Assembly (NCBI GenBank): GCA_902496295.1
Contig: CABVAF010000003.1
Span: 1 to 64,000, forward strand
Source: an uncultured Clostridium sp.
GTDB taxonomy: Bacteria > Bacillota > Clostridia > TANB77 > CAG-508
DNA length: 64,000 nt
Reading direction: 5' to 3'
Positions 54,075-62,533 of the stretch are shown here, one piece after another (the first letter of the stretch is position 1; every line of letters starts with the position of its first letter). The position numbers and the translations under genes were made by a program. Under the pieces are notes generated by a model. It was not told the DNA's origin. It did no database searches and saw only the letters and a program-made list of their open reading frames with translations.

Positions 54075-54740
54075 ATGAGAATTAGGTTTAAACCATGGGC
54101 AAGACCAGAATTAGAGGCAAGTAAATTTTATATAGATAATCCAGAAGAATATAAAGGAAAATGGAGACAAGCTTTTAAAGAAAAAGAAAATGAATTGCAT
54201 TTAGAATTAGGATGTGGCAAAGGAAGTTTTATATCACAATTAGCAGTTAAAAATCATAATATAAACTACTTAGCAATAGATTTAGTAGATGCAATGCTTG
54301 GATTAGCAAAAAGAAATATTGAGCAAAAGTATGAGGAAATGAAATCGGAAATTGACAACATTATAATAACAAGATATGATATAGAAAGAATTTTTAATAT
54401 TCTAAGTATAGAAGACAATGTAACAAGAATATATATAAACTTTTGTAATCCATGGCCTCGTGGAAAACACCATAAAAAAAGACTTACACACATAAGACAA
54501 TTAGAAAAATATAAGCAGTTTTTACAAAAAAACGGTAAGATATATTTTAAAACAGATGATGATAGTCTATTTGCAGACAGTTTATCATATTTAAAACAAA
54601 CAGGTTTTATTATAGAAAATTTTACATATGATTTAGAAAAAGAAGAAAATTTTTGGGATAATATTATTACAGAACATGAGCAAATGTTTATGAACGAAGG
54701 AATAAAAATAAAAGCAGTTATAGCTAGATTGGAGGAATAA
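54075..54740 (+). CDS. trmB: tRNA (guanine-N7-)-methyltransferase TrmB
   Basis: A 221-residue SAM-dependent enzyme that makes m7G46 in tRNA. Motifs: LHLELGCGKGSFISQLA (SAM site), NYLAIDLVDAMLG, and the family signature NFCNPWPRGKHHKKRLTH. The length is normal. Its TAA stop shares one base with the ATG of the following mscS (TAATG), so translation is coupled. Confidence 0.94.
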   Translation: MRIRFKPWARPELEASKFYIDNPEEYKGKWRQAFKEKENELHLELGCGKGSFISQLAVKNHNINYLAIDLVDAMLGLAKRNIEQKYEEMKSEIDNIIITRYDIERIFNILSIEDNVTRIYINFCNPWPRGKHHKKRLTHIRQLEKYKQFLQKNGKIYFKTDDDSLFADSLSYLKQTGFIIENFTYDLEKEENFWDNIITEHEQMFMNEGIKIKAVIARLEE

Positions 54741-56089
54741 TGGAAATAATTAATTCTATAATAAATTTTTTTAAAAATATTACAACAGAGCAAATTTTAA
54801 CAATGGGAATATCAGTTGGAATTATAATACTTTTTTGTTTATTTAGTTCTCTAATTGCATATGGAATAATTAAAATTTTTAAGTGGAAAAGCACTAGAAA
54901 AGAGATAAAAGAAAATTCATTATATAAGCCAATAAAAACAGTTGTTATTTGGATAGGACTACATGTTGCTATATTAATTTTAGGATTACCAAGTAATGTG
55001 ACTTCAATATGCAACAAAATTTTTAGAATAGGAATTATAGTAATATTGGCAATTGGAATAGCTAATATGTTTTCTCCAGATTCAAAAATATTTAAGAAAA
55101 TTTCTAACCATAAAAGAATAAAAGGAAACCAAACTCTAATTAATTTTATTAGTAAGGTAGCAAAAGGAGTAGTTTATGTTATTGCAACACTTTTAATAAT
55201 GACAGAATTAAACTTTAACTTAGGTGGACTTGTAGCAGGACTTGGGCTAAGTGGAGTTATAATTGCATTAGCTGCTCAAGATATCGCAAAAAATTTATTT
55301 GGAGGAATGGCAATTATACTAGATAAGCCATTTTCAGTTGGAGATTGGATACAAACTGCTAACTATTCTGGAACAGTAGAAGATATAACTTTTAGAAGTA
55401 CACGTCTTAGAATGACAGATAATACTGTTGTTACTATACAAAATTCTACTTTATCAAATGAACCTGTTATAAATTATGCTAAACTTCCAATGAGAAGATA
55501 TTCAACAACACTTAATTTAGCACTAGAAACAAATTCTGATGTTGTGGAGAATATAATAGGAAAGTTAAAGTTTGCTCTTTCTAATACAGAGGGAGTAGTT
55601 GTAAGTGGACTTAATGTATATTTTCAAAAAATTTCAGAGGATGGTATAGAAATAGGAATATTTTTTAACACAAAAATTGTTTCATATAATGAATATTTGG
55701 CTTTTTGTGAGCAAATTAATTTGTTATTACTAAAGGTATTAGAGTCTGAAAATGTTAAACTATCATATCCTACACAGAAAGTATATGTAGCAGATAAAAA
55801 TGATTTTAATGAAAATAGTAAGAAACTTTCTAAAAAGAATGTTACTAAAAATGACAATATAGAGAAATTACTTAATGATAGTATAAATAAAAATATAGAT
55901 GAATTAATAAATGGTAAAAAAGAAAATAATACAAATAATAAGTCTACTGCTGAAAAAGAAAAGAAAAAAAGTGCTGCTACATTAAGTAGTAAAATAGTAA
56001 AATCGGCTAAAAAAGTTTCAGAAGCAATTGTTAAAGTCGAAAGAAAGCAAAAAAACTCGAAAAATGTAAATGATAAAATTACAAAATAA
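54740..56089 (+). CDS. Mechanosensitive channel, MscS family
   Basis: A 449-residue small-conductance channel that opens on membrane tension during hypo-osmotic shock. Hydrophobic helices are at about 15-45, 63-85, 93-108 and 133-152. The pore helix is GLVAGLGLSGVIIALAAQDI, followed by NLFGGMAIILDKPFSVGDWI and the beta domain. A long Lys/Asn/Ser-rich cytoplasmic tail (about 350-449) is an unusual extension. It is coupled to trmB by a one-base overlap. Confidence 0.9.
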   Translation: MEIINSIINFFKNITTEQILTMGISVGIIILFCLFSSLIAYGIIKIFKWKSTRKEIKENSLYKPIKTVVIWIGLHVAILILGLPSNVTSICNKIFRIGIIVILAIGIANMFSPDSKIFKKISNHKRIKGNQTLINFISKVAKGVVYVIATLLIMTELNFNLGGLVAGLGLSGVIIALAAQDIAKNLFGGMAIILDKPFSVGDWIQTANYSGTVEDITFRSTRLRMTDNTVVTIQNSTLSNEPVINYAKLPMRRYSTTLNLALETNSDVVENIIGKLKFALSNTEGVVVSGLNVYFQKISEDGIEIGIFFNTKIVSYNEYLAFCEQINLLLLKVLESENVKLSYPTQKVYVADKNDFNENSKKLSKKNVTKNDNIEKLLNDSINKNIDELINGKKENNTNNKSTAEKEKKKSAATLSSKIVKSAKKVSEAIVKVERKQKNSKNVNDKITK

Positions 56090-56099
56090 GTAAACAAAT

Positions 56100-56128
56100 T
56101 TGCAAATATATGGAAAATGGTGTATAAT
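56100..56128 (+). promoter_or_regulatory. Promoter of the 56.2-kb island gene
   Basis: TTGCAA (56100-56105), a 17-nt spacer, TATAAT (56123-56128). A stem-loop ATGAG/CTCAT (56135-56147) lies at the expected start. Confidence 0.7.
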
Positions 56129-56151
56129 AGTTATATGAGTTCCTCATGAGG

Positions 56152-56624
56152 GTGAGCATTATATTGTAGAGAGGACTAGATAGATATGGTAAATATGGAA
56201 CCCAAGCAGGCAGAGGTAATGAAGCAGCTGCACGAAATGCGGAATAAAGGCCACTTTTCCAGCATCGAGATGGAGGAGGAGAGCCTTTGGATGGAGGTAA
56301 CGGAATTGCTCCGTACCACCATTCTCTTCAGCGAAGCGCCCCTCATGCGGGCCAAGATCATGATTTTCCAGAATTGGGACAAGGTAAACCTGAGTTATCG
56401 CCTGGGTGGCGACGACAAGTCGCTGGTACGCCAGTTCGCGCTGGAGTACAGCCCCAATCGCATCAGACAGTTGGAAAACCGTGCCATCCGGAACGGTTAC
56501 AAGACCAAGTATAGCCCGCCGGACGCGGATTACAAGGCAGGACTTCTCGAAATCGAGCTTGATCTCGCCTAAGGTGTAAAACCAAGGACGAGTTTTGGAA
56601 CTCTAACTGATGAATAATGCTCAC
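56152..56624. repeat. 11-bp inverted repeats flanking the island gene
   Basis: GTGAGCATTAT (56152-56162) before the gene is exactly inverse-complementary to ATAATGCTCAC (56614-56624) after it. A second pair, GAGTTCC (56137-56143) and GGAACTC (56597-56603), lies nearby in an order that would cross it. They could be ends of an inserted cassette or pair the two mRNA ends. Confidence 0.5.
56186..56572 (+). CDS. Unknown soluble protein on the most GC-rich island
   Basis: A 128-residue protein, helical and charged, with no signal or membrane segment. A stretch near residues 85-105 (QFALEYSPNRIRQLENRAIR) loosely resembles the RxRIRQIENRALR end of sigma-70 region 4 helix-turn-helix, which could be chance. 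Composition is extreme for this window: 39 of 60 bases G/C at 56401-56460, while 56041-56100 has 11 of 60. It has its own promoter and a GC-rich terminator. I cannot assign a family; acquisition from a GC-richer source is likely. Confidence 0.65.
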   Translation: MVNMEPKQAEVMKQLHEMRNKGHFSSIEMEEESLWMEVTELLRTTILFSEAPLMRAKIMIFQNWDKVNLSYRLGGDDKSLVRQFALEYSPNRIRQLENRAIRNGYKTKYSPPDADYKAGLLEIELDLA

Positions 56625-56630
56625 TCTAAC

Positions 56631-56660
56631 CCCCGTGCTGTTGCGCGGGGTAATTTTTTG
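56631..56660 (+). terminator. GC-rich terminator of the 56.2-kb island gene
   Basis: CCCCGTGC pairs with GCGCGGGG (one G-T wobble) around TGTT, followed by TAATTTTTT. Confidence 0.88.
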
Positions 56661-56740
56661 TCAAAAAATATTTTTTTGTTCACAATATAGACATAATAAA
56701 TAGTTATAATATATAATAATTATGTGTTATGGAGGTAAAT

Positions 56741-57418
56741 ATGGGCGATATAACTATATTAGTTGTAGATGATGAATCAAGAATGAGAAAATTAATAAAA
56801 GATTTTTTAAGTCAAAAACAATTTAAAATACTAGAAGCTGCAGATGGAGAAGAGGCATTGAGAGTTTTTGAAGAAAATCAAAATGCTATAAATTTAATTT
56901 TATTAGATGTAATGATGCCAAAATTAGATGGTTGGTCTGTTTTAAGACAGATAAGGCAAACTTCTAAAGTACCAATAGTTATGCTAACGGCAAGAGGAGA
57001 GGAACAAGATGAATTATTTGGGTTTGAATTAGGCGTAGATGAGTATATTTCTAAGCCATTTAGCCCTAAGATATTGGTTGCAAGAGTTGAAGCAATACTA
57101 AAAAGAACTAAGGGAGAAGAAAGCAAAATAATAGATTATGGTGGAATTATTATAGATACAGAAGGAAGAACAGTAAAGGTTGACGGAAAAGAAATAGAAA
57201 TGAGCTTAAGAGAGTATGAATTATTAAAATATTTAATGGATAATGCAAGTATTGCTTTATCTAGAGATAAAATATTAAATAATGTATGGAATTATGATTA
57301 TTATGGAGATTCTAGAACAATAGATAGTCATATAAAGAAAATAAGACATAAGCTTGGTAAAAAAGGAAAATACATAGAAACTATTAGAGGCGTTGGCTAT
57401 AAATTTGAGGTAAAATAA
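56741..57418 (+). CDS. OmpR/PhoB-family response regulator
   Basis: A 225-residue regulator. The receiver domain has the acidic pair D10-D11, phospho-acceptor D56 (LILLDVMMPKLDG), T in VMLTAR and K in YISKPFSP. The C-terminal winged helix ends SRTIDSHIKKIRHKLGKKGK and IETIRGVGYKFE. ATG 56741 is chosen since GGAGGT lies 5 bases upstream; the earlier ATG 56729 is upstream of that site. It pairs with the kinase gene 14 bases downstream. Confidence 0.93.
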   Translation: MGDITILVVDDESRMRKLIKDFLSQKQFKILEAADGEEALRVFEENQNAINLILLDVMMPKLDGWSVLRQIRQTSKVPIVMLTARGEEQDELFGFELGVDEYISKPFSPKILVARVEAILKRTKGEESKIIDYGGIIIDTEGRTVKVDGKEIEMSLREYELLKYLMDNASIALSRDKILNNVWNYDYYGDSRTIDSHIKKIRHKLGKKGKYIETIRGVGYKFEVK

Positions 57419-57432
57419 TAAGAGGATTTATA

Positions 57433-58962
57433 ATGGATAGGTTAAGAGAAAAGCTAAAATCTGTAAGATTTAAATTATTTTTAATAATGTGTGTTGTTAT
57501 AATTTTTATAATACTATGCTTAATATTAGTAAATAGTGTGGTTTTGGAGACCTTTTATATGTATTCAAAAACAAATACTGTAAGGGCAGTTTATAGTAGA
57601 ATTAATGATTATTATTCATCAAGTAATTCTACTATAAATTTGGACGAAGAATTAAAAAACATTGCATTTAAAAATAATTTTGATATCGTAATTCAAGCAG
57701 ATAATAATATTATAGTATTTTCTACAAATAGGGATTTTATAAGTTCTATAGACCAAGTAATGGAAACAGAATCTACAAGTAGCCAAGATCAAACAAATAT
57801 TATTTATAAAGATAAAGATATGACAATAAGAAAAGTAGTAAATAGTAATAGTTCTATGAATTACATACTTTTAAGTGGAAATTTAGTAAATGATTATAAA
57901 TTGTATATAAGAATTCCAATTGCACCAATAGAAGAGAGTGTTAGAATTTCTAACAATGTATTAATATTTATTGCATGTATAACTATAATAGTTTCTGGAA
58001 TTATTGCATCAATTATTTCAAAAAAATTTACAGATCCTATTTTGGAATTAAATAGTATAACAAATAGAATGGCGAAGCTAGATTTCAGTCAAAAATATGT
58101 AGCAAAAGATACAGATGATGAAATTAATGAATTAGGAAAGAACATTAATACAATGTCAAATAAGTTAGAAACTATTATAAATCAACTTAGAGATAACAAC
58201 ATAGAGCTAGAAAAAGATATTGAAGAAAAGTCAAAAATAGATGAGATGAGAAAGCAATTTATATCTGATGTATCACATGAGCTAAAAACGCCTATAGCAT
58301 TAATTCAAGGGTATGCAGAAGGGTTAGTTGAAAACGTAACAACAGATGATGAGTCTAGAAAATTTTATGCAGAAGTTATTTTAGATGAGTCAAATAAAAT
58401 GGACAAGTTAGTAAAACAGTTGTTAGAACTTATGAAACTAGAATATGGAAAAAGAGAGTTTACTAATGAAAGATTTAATTTAATAGAGCTTATTAATGAA
58501 GTTATTAGAAAATGTGATGTAATGCTTAAAGAAAATGGCATTACTATAAGCTTTAAGCAGGAGGACCCTATATACATTTATGCAGACGAATTTTATATAG
58601 ATCAAGCCGTAACAAATTATTTTACAAATGCTATAAAGCATGCTGAAGAAAAGAATGGTAAAAAGGAAATAGAAATAAGAGTAGAAAAGTTAGAAAACCA
58701 AGATAAAGTAAGATTATATGTTTATAATACTGGAGAACATATAGCACAAGAGGACTTAGAAAGAATTTGGAAAAGATTTTATAAAGTAGACACATCTAGA
58801 AATAGAGAAAATGGTGGAACTGGAATAGGTTTAGCCTTAGTTAAAGCTATAATGAATAACTATAAGAATGAATATGGTGTTACAAACAAAGAAGATGGAG
58901 TAGAATTCTATTTTGATTTAGATTTAGACTTGAGCAATGAAAATGAGAAAAAACTTTACTAA
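57433..58962 (+). CDS. Membrane sensor histidine kinase
   Basis: A 509-residue kinase: TM1 about 15-37, extracellular sensor about 38-170, TM2 about 172-197, HAMP about 198-250, a coiled-coil, HisKA with phospho-accepting His282 (SDVSHELKTPIALIQGYAEG), and HATPase_c (YFTNAIKHAEE, GGTGIGLALVKAI). The signal is unknown. It is cotranscribed with the response regulator. An ABC exporter lies downstream, a common arrangement for antimicrobial-peptide or envelope-stress systems. Confidence 0.93.
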   Translation: MDRLREKLKSVRFKLFLIMCVVIIFIILCLILVNSVVLETFYMYSKTNTVRAVYSRINDYYSSSNSTINLDEELKNIAFKNNFDIVIQADNNIIVFSTNRDFISSIDQVMETESTSSQDQTNIIYKDKDMTIRKVVNSNSSMNYILLSGNLVNDYKLYIRIPIAPIEESVRISNNVLIFIACITIIVSGIIASIISKKFTDPILELNSITNRMAKLDFSQKYVAKDTDDEINELGKNINTMSNKLETIINQLRDNNIELEKDIEEKSKIDEMRKQFISDVSHELKTPIALIQGYAEGLVENVTTDDESRKFYAEVILDESNKMDKLVKQLLELMKLEYGKREFTNERFNLIELINEVIRKCDVMLKENGITISFKQEDPIYIYADEFYIDQAVTNYFTNAIKHAEEKNGKKEIEIRVEKLENQDKVRLYVYNTGEHIAQEDLERIWKRFYKVDTSRNRENGGTGIGLALVKAIMNNYKNEYGVTNKEDGVEFYFDLDLDLSNENEKKLY

Positions 58963-59286
58963 TACTTCAAAATTCATTCATAAAATGGTCATAAATAAAA
59001 TGTAAAATAAAATCATATTAAGAAAGGAGGAGATAAGAAAAAGATGAATAAAGAAAATAGCATTATAAATTTATAAAGGAGGAATGCTATGATAAATTAA
59101 TTTTAAATAAGATGATAGACACAAATGTATAAAATAATAGATTTGTATATATAAAAAAAGGAGTGCGATGCCTATAAGCAAATAAGAATAGAATAAAAAT
59201 AATATAAGATATGAATGTAAATTATTAGATAATAATAACCCCATAAAATGTTATATAGATAATTACCCTTAAATGAGATATAGATA

Positions 59287-59332
59287 AGAAGGAATGGCTA
59301 GGAATCTTAAGTACAGCCATTTCTTTTTTTGC
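59287..59332 (+). terminator. Terminator in the TCS-ABC intergenic region
   Basis: GGAATGGCT pairs with AGCCATTTC (wobble) across a 16-nt loop, then TTTTTTT. Confidence 0.7.
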
Positions 59333-59397
59333 TTAATAAAACTTATACTTGTAAAATTTATATAAAATATAAGCTGAAAATTTAAATTCACAAAACC

Positions 59398-59454
59398 CTT
59401 AATAAAAACTTAATGATTTAACCAATTTTTTCTTAATAAATTATATGGTATTAT
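59398..59454 (+). promoter_or_regulatory. Direct-repeat operator and promoter of the ABC exporter
   Basis: CTTAAT occurs at 59398-59403 and 59409-59414, exactly 11 bases apart, and again at 59432-59437. The promoter has a poor -35 (TTTTTT 59426-59431) and TATTAT at 59449-59454. Direct repeats at one helical turn before a weak promoter are typical of OmpR/PhoB-family activators, so the nearby response regulator is a candidate. Confidence 0.45.
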
Positions 59455-59492
59455 AAATTCATAAAATAAAGTTTATTTAAGGAGGAGATAAT

Positions 59493-60398
59493 GTGGGAGA
59501 TGTAGTACTTAAGTGTGAGCATTTGCACAAACATTTTGGTAAAAAAGAAATACTAAAAGATGTTTCTTTAGAATTAGAAAAAGGAGATGTTTTAGGTTTT
59601 ATAGGTCCTAATGGCGCAGGAAAAACAACAACAATCAAACTTATATTAGGGCTTCAAAGCATTACCAGTGGAAGTGTTAATATAAATGGATATGATATAG
59701 CTTCTAACTTTACAAAAGCAATAGAAAAAGTAGGGGCAATAGTTGAAAATCCAGATTTATATATGTACTTAACAGGATATGAAAACTTAAAACTTATAGC
59801 TAATTTATATAAAGGCGTTGGAAAAGCTAGAATAGATGAAGTCGTAAAATTAGTGAAGCTAGAAAATAGGATAAATGATAAAGTATCTAAATATTCTTTA
59901 GGAATGAGACAAAGACTTGGTATTGCTCAAGCAATATTGCACAAACCAAATTTATTAATTTTAGATGAGCCAACAAATGGATTAGATCCTGAAGGAATAA
60001 AAGAAATAAGAGAACTCTTAAAAGAACTTGCAGAAAAAGAAAAAATGGCAGTTTTAATATCTAGTCATAACCTTTTGGAATTAGAGACTTTTTGTAACAA
60101 AATTTGTATTATAAAAAATGGAAAAGTAATGGAAACAAATAGAATTGAAGATGTAAAAAATGTTGCGAAAAGTGGATATGTAATAGAAGTTGATAATACA
60201 GAAATGTTAAGTAAAATGTTTAAGAATGTAACAATTATAGATAATAAAACATTTAAAGTTGAAGCAGACAAAGAAGAGATACCAAATATAGTAAGAAGAC
60301 TTGTAGAAAATGATGTAAAAATTTACTCTGTAAGCGAGGAGAAAATTTCACTAGAAGATGCATTCTTAAAAAAGACAGGGGGTAATGTAATTGATTAG
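59493..60398 (+). CDS. ABC transporter ATP-binding protein (BcrA/CcmA-like)
   Basis: A 301-residue ATPase: Walker A GPNGAGKTTTIKLIL near residue 37, signature YSLGMRQRLGIAQAIL, Walker B LLILDEPTNGLDPEG, switch His in ISSHNLLELE, and the C-terminal extension typical of drug/bacitracin-type exporters. It starts at GTG 59493 behind GGAGGAG. The frame overlaps the permease by 8 bases. Probably exports a peptide or lipid-like toxic compound. Confidence 0.92.
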   Translation: MGDVVLKCEHLHKHFGKKEILKDVSLELEKGDVLGFIGPNGAGKTTTIKLILGLQSITSGSVNINGYDIASNFTKAIEKVGAIVENPDLYMYLTGYENLKLIANLYKGVGKARIDEVVKLVKLENRINDKVSKYSLGMRQRLGIAQAILHKPNLLILDEPTNGLDPEGIKEIRELLKELAEKEKMAVLISSHNLLELETFCNKICIIKNGKVMETNRIEDVKNVAKSGYVIEVDNTEMLSKMFKNVTIIDNKTFKVEADKEEIPNIVRRLVENDVKIYSVSEEKISLEDAFLKKTGGNVID

Positions 60399-61860
60399 AT
60401 TAATAAAAAATGAGCTAGTAAAAATATTTAAAAAGAAAAGCTTTTATATTGTTATGTTATTAACATTGGCGTTTATAATAGGAGCCAACATAATAATGAA
60501 AAACATTTCAAATCAAGATTATACAATTTATTATGGTAATTTAGATGAACAAATAGCTTCTATGGAAAAAGAACTTAAAGAGTTAAATCCTCAAAATGAA
60601 GCAGATAAGCCACAATATATTGACTACAAATCAAGCTTAGAAACATATAAATTAATAAAAAAATATGGAGTAAATTCGTGGCAGTTTTCAATTATTCAAT
60701 CTAAGTTAAATCCATATTTAAGAGATTTAGCTACATATGATACAATGAAGAATAAAGATGAAGTAGCATATGAAAAAACTCTAGAAGAGTATAACACACT
60801 AATTTCGAGATTAGATAAAGATGACTGGCAATCTTTTGCAAAAGAGGATTTAGAAGATTCTAAAATACAAATAGAAGAACAGAAAAAAATAAAAGAGGAA
60901 ACTAAAAATGAGAGTCAATTAGTTTCAGCAGAAAAAATGATAAGATATTTAGAGACTCAAAAACAAGTTCTAGAATGGAGACTAGAAAAAAATATTAGTT
61001 ATGAGCCTGGATATTATAATAACTTAATAGATAGGTATTATAATGAAACTATTAATATTATAGATTATGAAACATCTGTAGGAAAAACAGAAGATGTACT
61101 AATGAAACAAGACTATTATGATAGTCTTGAAAGAGCAAATAAAGCTAAATATGATATTGAAAACAATACTAATACAGAGTATGAAAATAATGCCAGAGGA
61201 ATATTAGTAAACTTCTTTTCTCAATACGAAATATTTATTGTTATAATAATAGTAATGATAGCTGGAACAATTGTAAGTGAAGAGTTTAATAAAGGAACTG
61301 TTAAATTATTACTTATAAGACCATATAAAAGAACAACAATACTTACTTCTAAATTTATTACATGTTTAATTATGCTTGCAATTGTAATAATTTCAATAAT
61401 GTTAATGCAATTTGTAGTAGGTGGCGTAGTATTTGGATTTGATAGTTTATCTGTTCCGGTTATAGAATATGACTTTAATTTGCATTCAATTCAAGAAATG
61501 AATGTAGCAAATTATATGTTGTTGCAGACTGTTGGAAAACTTCCTATATATGTATTACTAATGACATTATCATTTGCACTTAGTACATTATTTAATAATA
61601 GTGCAGTTGCAATAACATTAACTTTATTAGGATATATGGGGTCTTCTATGATAAATATGATAGGACTACAATTAGAATTAGACTGGATAAGATATTTTGT
61701 TACACCTAACTGGGATTTGACGCAGCATTTCTTTGGAGGGCTTCCAATGTATGAAGGTACAACGCTTGAATTTTCAATAGTGATAAATGCAATATACTTT
61801 ATAATTATGCTAATACCAACATATATTGTATTTAAAAAGAGAAATATAAAGAATATATAA
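60391..61860 (+). CDS. ABC-2-type exporter permease with large extracytoplasmic loop
   Basis: A 489-residue membrane protein: TM1 about 17-35, a charged, coiled-coil-rich domain of about 230 residues (about 45-270), then five or so helices with GTIVSEEFNKGTVKLLLIRP, a motif common in BcrB/YhaP-like permeases. It starts at TTG 60391 inside the ATPase end. With the ATPase it forms an exporter. The big loop after TM1 may sense or bind the substrate. Confidence 0.88.
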   Translation: MIRLIKNELVKIFKKKSFYIVMLLTLAFIIGANIIMKNISNQDYTIYYGNLDEQIASMEKELKELNPQNEADKPQYIDYKSSLETYKLIKKYGVNSWQFSIIQSKLNPYLRDLATYDTMKNKDEVAYEKTLEEYNTLISRLDKDDWQSFAKEDLEDSKIQIEEQKKIKEETKNESQLVSAEKMIRYLETQKQVLEWRLEKNISYEPGYYNNLIDRYYNETINIIDYETSVGKTEDVLMKQDYYDSLERANKAKYDIENNTNTEYENNARGILVNFFSQYEIFIVIIIVMIAGTIVSEEFNKGTVKLLLIRPYKRTTILTSKFITCLIMLAIVIISIMLMQFVVGGVVFGFDSLSVPVIEYDFNLHSIQEMNVANYMLLQTVGKLPIYVLLMTLSFALSTLFNNSAVAITLTLLGYMGSSMINMIGLQLELDWIRYFVTPNWDLTQHFFGGLPMYEGTTLEFSIVINAIYFIIMLIPTYIVFKKRNIKNI

Positions 61861-61886
61861 TAAGAATAATATATGTAACAATAATA

Positions 61887-61926
61887 CAAAGACTTTAGTT
61901 ATTTAAATAGCTAAAGTCTTTGTGCC
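61887..61926. terminator. Bidirectional terminator between the permease and yabG
   Basis: CAAAGACTTTAG pairs exactly with CTAAAGTCTTTG. The stem includes the yabG stop codon. The T-run is short on both sides. Confidence 0.65.
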
Positions 61927-62475
61927 TTTTTCCTTTTGTACCAATACCACTAATGCCTCTTTGACCGTCACGAAGTTCGTCCTCAAAGTCACGAATAGTA
62001 ACAAATTTAGAATTGTCTGTTATAGCAATGGTTTGGGCAACAATTAAAGGGTCAACAAAATCAATTAAAATTCTAGCGGGAGATGAAGCAAAATTAGCTC
62101 CTGCTAAAATTAAACCTTCATAATAACTTTGACATGCTCCTGCAAATATGGCTAAATGATTATTTGGAGTGTCAAATTCTCTAGCGTTTTCAACACATTT
62201 TATAAAGTATTTTGAATTTCTATAATTGTATAAATCATTGTAATTAGTACCGTTTTTTTATCATTCCATCATGACCGGTTACAACTAGAATATCTGGATT
62301 ATATTTTTTTAGTAAATTTTTTACGACTAAGGGCTGTCTGTATTCTGGAACATATTTAACAACTGCTTCTAGGCCAGCCTTTTTATAATATAAACTAGAT
62401 TTATCTGTGTATCTTTTATCACCATCTAAGTGTAAAATTTTACCGGTATGAATTATGGTACAGTAATTTGTCCAT
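61895..62475 (-). pseudogene. yabG: Spore-specific protease YabG, broken by two frameshifts and lacking the N-terminal domain
   Basis: Three frames together spell a YabG C-terminal part: GKILHLDGDKRYTDK, NPDILVVTGHDGM, then in another frame NYRNSKYFIKCVENAREFD, IFAGACQSYYEGLI and GANFASSPARI. Dropping one A from the run of seven at 62252-62258, and one C near 62444, restores one frame from ATG 62475 to TAA 61895 (about 192 codons). YabG normally has about 290 residues and processes spore coat and SpoIVA proteins. The first about 100 residues are missing. The ATG has AGGTGA upstream. These could be true mutations or assembly errors. Confidence 0.8.
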
Positions 62476-62504
62476 ATAATCACCTCATATAAGCTGACTT
62501 ACAA

Positions 62505-62533
62505 TATAATATGTCGACTTTTGTAAGATGGTT
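62505..62533 (-). promoter_or_regulatory. Sigma-K-type promoter before yabG
   Basis: Reading leftward: AACC (62533-62530), a 16-nt spacer, CATATTATA (62513-62505), which fits the sigma-K -10 pattern CATAnnnTA. In B. subtilis yabG is read by sigma-K. Confidence 0.5.

Larger units (their letters stand above)
58963..59492 (+). other. 530-nt region with three mini-ORFs, a terminator and a regulated promoter
   Basis: No ordinary gene fits. Three very short ORFs each follow a strong purine-rich site: MNKENSIINL (59044-59076), MIN (59089-59100, AAAGGAGG 6 bases upstream) and MPISK (59168-59185). A terminator at 59287 closes the block. Direct repeats and a promoter-like region lie at 59398-59454. 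It may be a leader/attenuator, a small RNA, or a decayed gene. Confidence 0.5.

Noticed and set aside
56287..56514. A second 75-codon frame inside the 56186-56572 gene
   Set aside because: No start site of its own, and it overlaps the better-supported frame entirely.
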